A DNA stretch of 64,000 nucleotides, taken from Lustribacter sp965277075 (GTDB lineage: Bacteria > Vulcanimicrobiota > Vulcanimicrobiia > Vulcanimicrobiales > Vulcanimicrobiaceae). The notes under the pieces are model-generated. The model ran no database searches and had not been told where the DNA came from. It worked only from the letters and a program-made list of their open reading frames with translations. This document shows, piece by piece, positions 53,668 to 61,701 of this stretch (positions within the stretch are counted from its first letter, which is position 1; each line of letters starts with the position of its first letter). The DNA lies in assembly GCA_965277075.1 (NCBI GenBank), contig OZ255707.1, positions 2,852,001 through 2,916,000 on the forward strand, read 5' to 3'. A program made the translations under genes and the position numbers.

Positions 53668-54450
53668 TTATCGTAACGCGGCGGATGTTGCCTGACATGC
53701 GGCTTGCAGCGCGGCAGCGATGCGGTCGAGATCGAGATGGCGGAAGCGCGTTTCCGGGCCGGCGATGGTCATCGCTGCGCGCGGTGCGCCGTTGCGGCTG
53801 CGAATGAGGCAACTGAGCGCCGAGAGACCGGCTTCGCTCTCACCGTCGTTCGTCGCGTAGCCGCGCGCGCGCACCGCGTGCAATTCCGCGATGAGCGCGG
53901 AGCGCGTGCGAATCGTACGGCGCGTCAGCGTGTGAAGCGCTTCGTCGGGATACTTTTCACGCACCATCTCGTCGCGTAGTGCGGCGAGCAGCACTTTGCC
54001 GCCCGACGTCGCGTGCGCCGGCAAGACGCTTCCCGCGCGGTTTCCCGAACGCAATGCCTTCGTCGACTCGACGCCGTCGAGGAAGCGGATGTCGTTCGCC
54101 TGCATTACGCAGAGGTGCGCGGTCTCGCCGAACGTCGCGACCAGCGACACGAGGTAGCGATGCGCCGCCACTTCGACATCGTCATGCACGGCGACGACTT
54201 GACCGAGGTCGAAGAGTGCGGGGCCGGCGCTATACGTTTTCGTGCGCGCGTCTTGAGCGACGAAGTCGAAGTGCGCGAGTTGCGCGAGGAGACGGTGCGC
54301 CGTCGACCGCGCGACGCGGAGTTCGCGCGCCGCTTCCGAGACGCCGACATTCGGCCGTTCTTTGAATGCGAGCAGCAGACGCAGTGCGTTCGAGACCGAC
54401 TCGATCGGATAGTTTGGGCCGGGGTCGTCGTCCTGCATCGGCGAACGCAT
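53668..54450 (-). CDS. IclR family transcriptional regulator
   Basis: 260 residues; ATG 54438 is an alternative start. The N-terminal winged helix (residues about 16-75) has SVSNALRLLLAFKERPNVGVSEAARELRVARSTAHRLLAQL. The C-terminal effector domain contains GETAHLCVMQANDIRFLDGVES, LPAHATSGGKVLLAA and GYATNDGESEAGLSALSCLIR. IclR proteins control catabolic operons for aromatic compounds or short acids. The target is not evident, because the adjacent acyltransferase is broken. Confidence 0.9.
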   Translation of the reverse strand: MRSPMQDDDPGPNYPIESVSNALRLLLAFKERPNVGVSEAARELRVARSTAHRLLAQLAHFDFVAQDARTKTYSAGPALFDLGQVVAVHDDVEVAAHRYLVSLVATFGETAHLCVMQANDIRFLDGVESTKALRSGNRAGSVLPAHATSGGKVLLAALRDEMVREKYPDEALHTLTRRTIRTRSALIAELHAVRARGYATNDGESEAGLSALSCLIRSRNGAPRAAMTIAGPETRFRHLDLDRIAAALQAACQATSAALR

Positions 54451-54487
54451 TCGCGACCGTCAGAACGCTGCCTATGAGCCGTTCTGG

Positions 54488-55411
54488 TTAGAGGAACGCT
54501 TCTTCGGCGGCGGCTTCCGACGACACTCGCGCTTCGGCATCGGTCTCCAGCACGGACGCCTCGCCGTCGACCGGCGGGACGATCGGCGGCACGGGGGCGT
54601 CGAGGTTCGCGACGATACCCTCGATCAGCCGTGCAATGTCGGCCGCACCGCGCTGCGAAGCCGCCAATACCTCGGCGTGCGACGTCGTCACACCCGGGCC
54701 GTGGACGTTCGTGACGAGGCTGAAGCCCACTACGGTCAGTCCGAGCGCGCGGGCGGCGATCGTCTCGAGCACGGTCGACATGCCGACCGCGTCCGCGCCC
54801 ATCTGCCGCAGCAGTCGCGATTCGGCCGGCGTTTCGTATGCCGGGCCGACGAGGCCGGCGTAGATTCCATCGTGCATCACGATCGCATATTCGCTCGCGA
54901 TATGGCGCGCGAGACTACGCAGGTTCGGGTCGTACGCGTCGACCATGTCGACGAAGCGGTCCTTCACGCCGGGAAACGGATGGGCGGCGACGAGCGGACT
55001 GCGGCCCGTCAAATTGAGCTGGTCGGTGATCAGCATGAGGTCGCCGGGCCGGTAATCGGTGTTGACGCCGCCGGCGGCGTTTGTCAGCACGACCGTCTTT
55101 GCGCCGGCGTGCGCGGCGGCGACGATCGGGAAGACGACGTCCTCGGGATCGTATCCCTCGTACAAATGAAAACGGCCGCTGAACGCAACGATTCGACGGC
55201 CGTGGAGTTCTCCGACGAGGGCTTCGCCGGCGTGTCCGGGCACCGTCGGCGTCGGCATGCCGGCGATCTTCTTATACGGCAGCGGCGTCCCGTCCATACG
55301 GTCGCGGAGCACGCCTCCGAAACCCGACCCCAGCACGACGGCCGCGTCGAGCGTTCCGCCGGCGCGCTGTCGCAGGACGTCGGCCGCCTCGTCGAGCCGC
55401 TTTCGCTTCAC
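54488..55411 (-). CDS. punA: Purine nucleoside phosphorylase (PNP-I trimeric type)
   Basis: 307 residues from GTG 55411, overlapping the gpmI stop. Signatures are VVLGSGFGGVLRDR (phosphate site), GRRIVAFSGRFHLYEGYDPEDVVFPI, TNAAGGVN, AGLVGPAYETPAESRLLRQMGADAVGMSTV and SLVTNVHGPG. It cleaves inosine and guanosine with phosphate, releasing ribose-1-phosphate. The C-terminal 40 residues are an Ala/Glu/Pro-rich extension not needed for the fold. Its place at the end of the glycolytic operon could feed ribose-phosphate into central carbon metabolism. Confidence 0.93.
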   Translation of the reverse strand: MKRKRLDEAADVLRQRAGGTLDAAVVLGSGFGGVLRDRMDGTPLPYKKIAGMPTPTVPGHAGEALVGELHGRRIVAFSGRFHLYEGYDPEDVVFPIVAAAHAGAKTVVLTNAAGGVNTDYRPGDLMLITDQLNLTGRSPLVAAHPFPGVKDRFVDMVDAYDPNLRSLARHIASEYAIVMHDGIYAGLVGPAYETPAESRLLRQMGADAVGMSTVLETIAARALGLTVVGFSLVTNVHGPGVTTSHAEVLAASQRGAADIARLIEGIVANLDAPVPPIVPPVDGEASVLETDAEARVSSEAAAEEAFL

Positions 55412-56949
55412 GCGGGGGTACTCGCGCGCACGAGCAGGTTGGCCCCCGTCATCTCCGGCGGCACCGGGAGGTTCAGCAGCGGGAGCAATGTCGGGGCGAT
55501 GTCGCCGAGCTTGCCGGGCGCGATTGTCCCGAGCGGCGGATCGCTCACGAGCACGAACGGCACGGGATTCGTCGTGTGAGCCGTGAGAACGTTGCCTTCG
55601 GGGTCGAGTTTTTCTTCGGCGTTGCCATGGTCGGAGGTGATCGCCAAAATGCCGCCCGCGTCCCGCACCGCGTGAGCGAGGCGCCCGAGGCACTGGTCGA
55701 GCGTCTCGAGTGCCGAGATTGTCGCGTCCCATACGCCGGTATGGCCGACCATATCAGCATTGGCGTAATTCATAACGATCACGTCGTGATGCCCTCGTCC
55801 CACGTCTTCTACGGCCGCGCTCGTGATGTCGCTAGCCGACATTTCCGGAGCAAGGTCATAGGTAGGAACTGAGCGATTCGACGGAATCAGCACTCGATCT
55901 TCGTCGGCGAACACCTCTTCGCGGCCGCCGTTGAAAAAATAGGTGACGTGCGCGTATTTCTCGGTTTCCGCGAGACGCAGCTGCGAGAGTCCCGCGGCCG
56001 CGACGATTTCACCGAACGTCTGCGCTTGGGGCCGCGGACCGAAGAGGACCGGGTTCGGAAATTCGTCCTCGTAGCGGGTCATCGTCGCGAAGACGACGCC
56101 GTCGTAGCGGTTGACCGGAAAATGCGCGAAGCGTTCGTCGGAAAACGCGAGCGTCAATTCGCGCGCGCGATCGGGCCGGAAGTTGAAGAAAATAACGGCG
56201 TCGCCGTCACGCACCGGTTGCGGCTCGCCGACCATCGTCGGCATCACGAACTCGTCGTTCTCGCCGCGCGCGTAGGCGGCGGCGAGTGCCTCCGTCGCTG
56301 TCGCCGCCACGTACGCGTTCTCACCGCGCGCGAGGAGCGCGTACGCTTTCTCGACCCGTTCCCAGCGCTTGTCGCGATCCATTGCGTAGAAACGGCCGGT
56401 GATGCTCGTGATGCGTCCGACTGCGCCGATCGCCGCGAGATGCGCTTCGATGCGATCGATATACCGTTGCGCGCTGCGCGGCGGCGTATCGCGACCGTCG
56501 AGAAACGCGTCGACCGCGACGCGAACATGCGCCGCCGAAGCGGCGACGATCAACGCTTCGAGATGATCGAGCGAACTGTGCACTTTGCCGTCGGAGAGTA
56601 AGCCGAAGAAATGGAGCGTTCCGCCGGACGCGCGAACGTGAGCGAGAGATTGCTCGAGCGCGGCATTGGACGGCAGGGCACCCTCGGCGATCGCCGCGTC
56701 GATGACGACGATCCCTTGCGGAACGACGCGTCCGCTGCCGATGTTGATGTGTCCGACTTCGCTGTTGCCCATCACGCCCGCGGGCAGCCCGACCGCTTCG
56801 CCGCTCGCCTCGAGTTCCGCGTGCGGATAGCGTTCGAGCAGATGGCGCCAATTCGGCAGCTGCGCGGCGGCGATCGCGTTGCCGTGGGCATCGGCGCGGA
56901 CGCCCCAGCCGTCGAGAATCGCAAGCACCAACGGGCGGCGCCGGCTCAC
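55408..56949 (-). CDS. gpmI: 2,3-bisphosphoglycerate-independent phosphoglycerate mutase
   Basis: 513 residues. The alkaline-phosphatase-like metal site begins LAILDGWGVR and includes the nucleophilic Ser in GVMGNSEVGHINIGSGRVV (near 62). DAFLDGRDTPPRSA, VIVMNYANADMVGHTG and ITSDHGNAEEKLDPEG supply the other Mn ligands. It interconverts 3- and 2-phosphoglycerate. The start overlaps tpiA by four bases. Confidence 0.96.
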   Translation of the reverse strand: MSRRRPLVLAILDGWGVRADAHGNAIAAAQLPNWRHLLERYPHAELEASGEAVGLPAGVMGNSEVGHINIGSGRVVPQGIVVIDAAIAEGALPSNAALEQSLAHVRASGGTLHFFGLLSDGKVHSSLDHLEALIVAASAAHVRVAVDAFLDGRDTPPRSAQRYIDRIEAHLAAIGAVGRITSITGRFYAMDRDKRWERVEKAYALLARGENAYVAATATEALAAAYARGENDEFVMPTMVGEPQPVRDGDAVIFFNFRPDRARELTLAFSDERFAHFPVNRYDGVVFATMTRYEDEFPNPVLFGPRPQAQTFGEIVAAAGLSQLRLAETEKYAHVTYFFNGGREEVFADEDRVLIPSNRSVPTYDLAPEMSASDITSAAVEDVGRGHHDVIVMNYANADMVGHTGVWDATISALETLDQCLGRLAHAVRDAGGILAITSDHGNAEEKLDPEGNVLTAHTTNPVPFVLVSDPPLGTIAPGKLGDIAPTLLPLLNLPVPPEMTGANLLVRASTPA

Positions 56950-57704
56950 GACGCGACCCGCGCGTTCACGTTTGCGAGCAATGCGGCGAACGATTGCGGC
57001 TGAAGACTTGCGGAGCCGACGAGCGCGCCGTCGATATTGGGCTGCGCAACGAACGCACCGATGTTCTGCGCTTTCACACTACCTCCGTAGAGAAGCCGCG
57101 CGGCCGTCAGGCCGTCGACCGATGAGCGAATCGTGCCCATGACGTCGTTCGCGCTCGCCGGACTGTCGGCGGTCCCGCTGCCGATCGCCCAAATCGGTTC
57201 GTAGGCGACGACGCAGCGCGCGACGTCGGCGGGGTCGACGCCGTTGAACGCCGCGCGCGTTTGATCGACGACGCGCTCGTGTGCGCGTCCGGCGGCATGT
57301 TCGGTCGCCGTCTCGCCGACAGCGACGATCGGCGTCAGTCCGAACTGGAGCGCCGCGGCAACTTTCCGCCGGACGCCCTCATCGGTCTCGCCGCACATCG
57401 AGCGCCGCTCGGAATGTCCGACGATCACCCACGTCGCGCCGCAATCGACGATCATGCCCGGGGCGATCTCGCCCGTGTACGGACCATCGTCGAGGTACCA
57501 CATCGTCTGCGCGCCCACGCCGAGCGGAACATCGCCGACGGCCGCACGCGTCGCGGCGAGTGCCGTAGCCGGCGGCGTAACGACGGCGTCAACGTGTGCG
57601 AAATCCGGCGCGAGCTCGATGAGCGCGCGCACGAACGCGGTCGCCTCGCCGATCGTCTTGTACATCTTCCAATTGCCCACGACCAGCGGGCGGCGCGATT
57701 CCAT
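56946..57704 (-). CDS. tpiA: Triosephosphate isomerase
   Basis: 252 residues from ATG 57704; the longer upstream frame is inside pgk. The conserved substrate Lys is in VGNWKMYK, the catalytic His in VIVGHSERR and the catalytic Glu in VAYEPIWAIGSG. LLYGGSVKAQN forms the phosphate loop. It interconverts dihydroxyacetone phosphate and glyceraldehyde-3-phosphate. Confidence 0.97.
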   Translation of the reverse strand: MESRRPLVVGNWKMYKTIGEATAFVRALIELAPDFAHVDAVVTPPATALAATRAAVGDVPLGVGAQTMWYLDDGPYTGEIAPGMIVDCGATWVIVGHSERRSMCGETDEGVRRKVAAALQFGLTPIVAVGETATEHAAGRAHERVVDQTRAAFNGVDPADVARCVVAYEPIWAIGSGTADSPASANDVMGTIRSSVDGLTAARLLYGGSVKAQNIGAFVAQPNIDGALVGSASLQPQSFAALLANVNARVAS

Positions 57705-57709
57705 AGAGG

Positions 57710-58894
57710 TCAGCGCTCGAGCGCGGCGACGCCCGGCAGCGTCTTGCCTTCGAGAAATTCGAGCGTCGCACCGCCGCCCGTCGAGACGTGCGTCATCGCG
57801 TCGGCGAAACCTAATTCGTGCGCTGCAGCCGCAGCGTCGCCGCCGCCGACGACGCTCGTTGCGCCGTCGCGCGTCGCCGCGGCGATCGCTTCGCCGATCA
57901 CGCGGGTGCCGTTCTGATACGGCGTTTTTTCGTACACACCCATCGGTCCGTTGAAGACGATCGTCTTGGCGGCGCGCAAAACGCTCGCGTAGGCTTGCGC
58001 GCTTTGCGGACCGATGTCGAGGATCATGCGTGCGCCCACATCGGCGAGCGAAACGGTTCGTGCGGTGTCGTCGGCCGCGAACGCATCGGCGACGACGGCG
58101 TCGGTCGGCAGATGCAACGTCACGTCGCGTTCGCGAGCGTGCGCGATGATTGAGGTTGCCGGTCCTAGATCGGGATCCCGCAGCGATGTGCCGACGTCGA
58201 CGCCGCTCGCGGCAAGAAACGTGTTCGCCATGCCGCCGCCGATGACGAACGCATCGACACGCGCGAGAAGATTCTCGAACACGCCGACTTTGTCGGCGAC
58301 CTTTGCACCGCCGATCGCACACACGAACGGCTTCTCCGGGTGTTCGGTGAGGCGCGCGAGCGCCGCAAGTTCCGCTTCCATCAAAAAGCCCGCGTAGGCG
58401 GGCAGATCGGCGGCGACTCCGGCGGTCGACGCGTGCGCTCGATGCGCCGTGCCGAACGCGTCGTTGACGTAGAGATCGCCGCTTTGCGCTAAGGCGCGTG
58501 CGAAGGCTGGGTCGTTCGCTTCTTCCTCGGGATGAAAGCGAACGTTCTCGAAGAGAACAAAGCCGCCGTCGGAGACGGCGTGCGAGGCGGCGACGGCGGC
58601 GGCGCCGATGCAGTCTTCCGCAAAAGCGACCGGCGCGCCGAGATGTTCGCCGAGCCGCACCGCGATCGGCCGAAGGCTGTAGTTCGCGTTGGGCTTTCCG
58701 TCCGGCCGGCCGAGGTGCGAGAGGATCACGGTCTTGGCGCCGGCTTGCGCGAGCCAGCGCAGCGTCGGCAGCGTGGCGACGATTCGTGTTTCGTCGCCGA
58801 TCGCGCCGCTCTTCATCGGAACGTTGAGGTCCTCACGGAGCAACACGCGCTTGCCGCGCACGTCGCCCGCGTCGCGTAACGTTTTGAAATGCAT
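57710..58894 (-). CDS. pgk: Phosphoglycerate kinase
   Basis: 394 residues from ATG 58894. RVLLREDLNVPMKSGAIGDETRI is the N-terminal substrate motif, SHLGRPDGKPNANYSL follows, and DAFGTAHRAHASTAGV and VGGGDAAAAAHELGFADAMTHVSTGGGATLEFLEGKTLPG complete both domains. It makes ATP from 1,3-bisphosphoglycerate. It stands five bases from both gap and tpiA, in a compact glycolytic operon. Confidence 0.97.
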   Translation of the reverse strand: MHFKTLRDAGDVRGKRVLLREDLNVPMKSGAIGDETRIVATLPTLRWLAQAGAKTVILSHLGRPDGKPNANYSLRPIAVRLGEHLGAPVAFAEDCIGAAAVAASHAVSDGGFVLFENVRFHPEEEANDPAFARALAQSGDLYVNDAFGTAHRAHASTAGVAADLPAYAGFLMEAELAALARLTEHPEKPFVCAIGGAKVADKVGVFENLLARVDAFVIGGGMANTFLAASGVDVGTSLRDPDLGPATSIIAHARERDVTLHLPTDAVVADAFAADDTARTVSLADVGARMILDIGPQSAQAYASVLRAAKTIVFNGPMGVYEKTPYQNGTRVIGEAIAAATRDGATSVVGGGDAAAAAHELGFADAMTHVSTGGGATLEFLEGKTLPGVAALER

Positions 58895-58899
58895 CGGCC

Positions 58900-59913
58900 C
58901 TAGACGGGCGACGGCAATTTCGCGAGGACCATCGCCGTCACGTCCGCCAGCCGGCACGAGTAGCCCCACTCGTTGTCGTACCAGAGCCCGAGTTGAATGA
59001 GGTCGCCTTGCGCGCCGGTGAGCTTCGCATCGACGATCGAACTGTGCGCGTTCTTCTTGAAGTCGCTCGACACGAGTTCTTCTTCCGTGTACTGCAGCAC
59101 GTGCTCGAGGGGACCGTCCGCGGCGCGCTTGAGCACCGCGTTGAGTTCGGCCTTGGTCGTCGGCTTTTTGATGACGGCAACGAGATAGACCATCGAGACG
59201 GTCGGCGTCGGCACGCGAAGCGCGAAGCCGTCGAAGGCGCCCTCGACCTCGGGAATCGTCAAGTACAGAGCTTTCGCCGCACCGGTCGACGTCGGGATGA
59301 TGTTCGTCGCGGCGTTGCGCGCGCGACGCAGATCTTTGTGCGGCGCATCGAGGATGTTTTGATCGTTCGTGTAGGAGTGAATCGTCGACATGAACGCTTT
59401 GACCCAGCCGAACTCGTCGACGACCGCTTTGACCGCGGGTCCCAGGCAGTTCGTCGTGCACGAAGCGTTCGAGATGATGTGGTGTTTGGTCGGATCGTAG
59501 TTTGCGTCGTTGACGCCCAGCACGATCGTGATGTCCTCACCCTTGGCCGGCGATGAAATGATGACTTTCTTCGCGCCGCCGCCGTCGATGTGCGCCCGGG
59601 CCTTGGCGGCGTCCGTGAAGTGACCCGTCGATTCGACCACAACATCGACGCCGAAATCGCGCCAGGGGATTTTGGCGGGGTCTCGTTCGGCGAGCACCTT
59701 GACGGACTTGCCGTCGATCACGATCGCGTCGCCGTCGACGCTGACCGTCCCGCCGTAGGTCCCGAAATTGGAATCGTATTTGTAGAGGTGCGCGCACTCG
59801 GCGGCGCTGGTGAGGTCGTTGACCGCAACGACTTCGACGTCGGGGTGGAATTCGGCGGCGGCCTTCATAAAATTGCGGCCGATGCGGCCAAAACCGTTGA
59901 TTCCGATGCGCAT
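58900..59913 (-). CDS. gap: Glyceraldehyde-3-phosphate dehydrogenase
   Basis: 337 residues. The NAD fold begins IGINGFGRIGRNFMKA and the catalytic Cys lies in SNASCTTNCLGP near residue 155. TGAAKALYLTIPEVEGAFDGFALRVPTPTVS and YDNEWGYSCRLADV complete the catalytic domain. It oxidises glyceraldehyde-3-phosphate with phosphate. It is the first glycolytic gene of the run, 12 bases after whiA. Confidence 0.97.
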   Translation of the reverse strand: MRIGINGFGRIGRNFMKAAAEFHPDVEVVAVNDLTSAAECAHLYKYDSNFGTYGGTVSVDGDAIVIDGKSVKVLAERDPAKIPWRDFGVDVVVESTGHFTDAAKARAHIDGGGAKKVIISSPAKGEDITIVLGVNDANYDPTKHHIISNASCTTNCLGPAVKAVVDEFGWVKAFMSTIHSYTNDQNILDAPHKDLRRARNAATNIIPTSTGAAKALYLTIPEVEGAFDGFALRVPTPTVSMVYLVAVIKKPTTKAELNAVLKRAADGPLEHVLQYTEEELVSSDFKKNAHSSIVDAKLTGAQGDLIQLGLWYDNEWGYSCRLADVTAMVLAKLPSPV

Positions 59914-59925
59914 AGTCCGGGTGCC

Positions 59926-60816
59926 TTAAGCCGAGGGTCGGCGTGGCTCCTGCGGCCCGCGCAGGCGGCGCACGAGCTGCATTAAGGCGACGATACGGCC
60001 GTTGATCGTCGCTTTTCCGACCGGCGGCGCCGCGCGGCGGCCCAGCTCCGCAAGCGTTTCGTCGGGGTGAGCAAGGCGAAGCTGGGCTGCTTCCCGGAGG
60101 ACCGGCGAGAGGTTGCGCAACCCGTAGGCATCCGCGAGAAATACGATCGCGTCGCGCTGCGTCGCCGCCGCGCTCGCCGCGCGCACAACATTGGCCGCCT
60201 CCGTGTTGACGAGCCGATGGATACGATTCTTCGTTTCCTTGACGGCGCGAACGTCTTCCAGGCGCAGCACCGCATTATGCGCGCCGATCGCCGAGAGCAC
60301 CGTCACGATCGCGTCCAGGCCTTTGAGATAGACGACCGGCCGCGACTTGCGCGTCGTGGTTTTCGCGGCGACGCCTTCGGCGCGGACGAGCCGCACGATT
60401 CGTTCCGCCGCCTCAATGGTCGGCGCAACGAATTCCAAGTGATACCCTGCCTGCGGCGCCGCGAGCGACCCGCAGGCAAGGAACGCGGCGCGCAACTCGA
60501 CGCGCCGGTCGCAACGGGAGCGCGGCCACGCCGGCAACGTGCCGGCGCCGTCCACGTCGATCTCGTAGACGGTCGTGCGATACAGCCGTGGCTCCGATGT
60601 GCGCCGCACGGTGCCCTCGCGCTCGCTCGTCAGCGATCGCATCAGGCGCGCGATCGAGGCGCGTCGCGTCCGCACGACGCGCTTGCCGCTCTCGTCGATC
60701 CCGCCGAAGTATGCGAGCCCGGCGCGCAACGCGAGGCGGCAATGATCGGCGACGGGAACCTCGCGCGCAAGTCCGTCTTTGGTATCGCCGGAGAAGCTCG
60801 AACGCGTTAGAGCCAA
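59926..60816 (-). CDS. whiA: Sporulation/cell-division regulator WhiA
   Basis: 296 residues from TTG 60816, which overlaps the stop region of the S4 protein by ten bases. The N-terminal LAGLIDADG-like degenerate homing-endonuclease domain starts SSFSGDTKDGLAREVP and contains RAAFLACGSLAAPQAGYHLEF. The C-terminal helix-turn-helix has NRIHRLVNTEAANVVRAASAA and RLAHPDETLAELG. In Streptomyces and Bacillus WhiA links cell division and metabolism. Its place directly before gap is of interest, since whiA neighbours glycolytic genes in other phyla too. Confidence 0.92.
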   Translation of the reverse strand: MALTRSSFSGDTKDGLAREVPVADHCRLALRAGLAYFGGIDESGKRVVRTRRASIARLMRSLTSEREGTVRRTSEPRLYRTTVYEIDVDGAGTLPAWPRSRCDRRVELRAAFLACGSLAAPQAGYHLEFVAPTIEAAERIVRLVRAEGVAAKTTTRKSRPVVYLKGLDAIVTVLSAIGAHNAVLRLEDVRAVKETKNRIHRLVNTEAANVVRAASAAATQRDAIVFLADAYGLRNLSPVLREAAQLRLAHPDETLAELGRRAAPPVGKATINGRIVALMQLVRRLRGPQEPRRPSA

Positions 60817-61082
60817 TCGCGCGCGTCGTCCTTGCGGTCGTCGAGGATTTCATACAGCTCGGCCGGTTTGAGCGACGGCAGGACGCGTTCGGGCACCAGC
60901 AGCACGCGAACGGTGAGAAATTTCGAGCGATAGTGAATGACGAGCACGTCCCCGACCTTCACGTCATAGCCCGGCTTGAGCGGCCGGTCGTCCTTGGTAA
61001 TGCGCCCGGCTTCGATTCCGTCTTTCGCCTCAGCCCGCCGTTTCGCGAGGCGCGAGACTTTCAGATACTTATCGAGCCGCAC
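60807..61082 (-). CDS. S4 domain RNA-binding protein, RqcP-like
   Basis: 91 residues from GTG 61082, placing VRLDKYLKVSRLAKRRAEAKDGIEAGRI at the N-terminus as in RqcP (YabO) and RlbA-type proteins. It consists of one S4 domain with DVKVGDVLVIHYRSKFLTVRVLLVP. RqcP stabilises nascent-chain tRNA during ribosome-associated quality control. RqcH is not in the window. An upstream ATG would make it 107 residues and overlap the Doc gene further. Confidence 0.85.
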   Translation of the reverse strand: MRLDKYLKVSRLAKRRAEAKDGIEAGRITKDDRPLKPGYDVKVGDVLVIHYRSKFLTVRVLLVPERVLPSLKPAELYEILDDRKDDARDWL

Positions 61083-61461
61083 CGCGCACCCGAGCAATGA
61101 ATTCATCATCGGAGAGCTCGCTTGAAGCAAGCGCGAACATCATCTTGACGGCCTCGGCTGCATCGAAGGCAACGTGCAAACCGTTGATGCGAAAAAACGT
61201 CATCATCACGACCCAGGCAACGCGCTTGTTGCCGTCGAGAAATGGATGATTTCGCGCTATGCCGATTGCGTAGAGTGCACCGATCGAAACGAGATCGGCG
61301 CCCTCGTCGAACCCAGCCCGGTTTCGCGGCCGCGCGAGCGCCGCCTCGAGCAGCTCTACGGACCGCACGCCGGCGATGCCGCCGTGCTCAGCGATCTGCA
61401 TTTCGTGAATCGCCCGGACGACGTCCGGGCGAATCCAGCGCCAATCATTTTGCGAGCTCAT
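61069..61461 (-). CDS. doc: Doc-type (Fic fold) toxin
   Basis: 130 residues. The Fic/Doc core motif reads HPFLDGNKRVA near residues 72-82, with the catalytic His, the phosphate-binding GNKR and an upstream helix. Doc toxins phosphorylate EF-Tu and halt translation; some family members AMPylate other targets. It overlaps its antitoxin by 17 bases upstream and the S4 gene by 14 bases downstream. Confidence 0.92.
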   Translation of the reverse strand: MSSQNDWRWIRPDVVRAIHEMQIAEHGGIAGVRSVELLEAALARPRNRAGFDEGADLVSIGALYAIGIARNHPFLDGNKRVAWVVMMTFFRINGLHVAFDAAEAVKMMFALASSELSDDEFIARVRGAAR

Positions 61462-61669
61462 GCAAGATCGCGCGGTCGCGCTTCATGACGTCGCGCGCGG
61501 CTTCCATCTGCGATTCGAATTCCGGGTCGTACGGCGTCAACCGGAAACCGTCGGGCGATTCGGTCAGAAAGACGCAATCGCCGGCGCCGACATTCAACCG
61601 TGCGAGGACTTCGCGCGGCAGAATCACGCCGACCGAGTTCCCCACGCGCGTGATCTTCAGGCTGGTCAT
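61445..61669 (-). CDS. AbrB/MazE-type antitoxin
   Basis: 74 residues. The swapped-hairpin DNA-binding domain reads KITRVGNSVGVILPREVLARLNVGAGD, and the C-terminal tail (ESQMEAARDVMKRDRAILHELAK) is of the kind that masks Doc or MazF toxins. Antitoxin before toxin with a short overlap is the standard TA layout. It presumably represses its own promoter. Confidence 0.92.
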   Translation of the reverse strand: MTSLKITRVGNSVGVILPREVLARLNVGAGDCVFLTESPDGFRLTPYDPEFESQMEAARDVMKRDRAILHELAK

Positions 61670-61701
61670 ACAATTGTTATAACATGCGCCGGCCGTTACG
61701 T

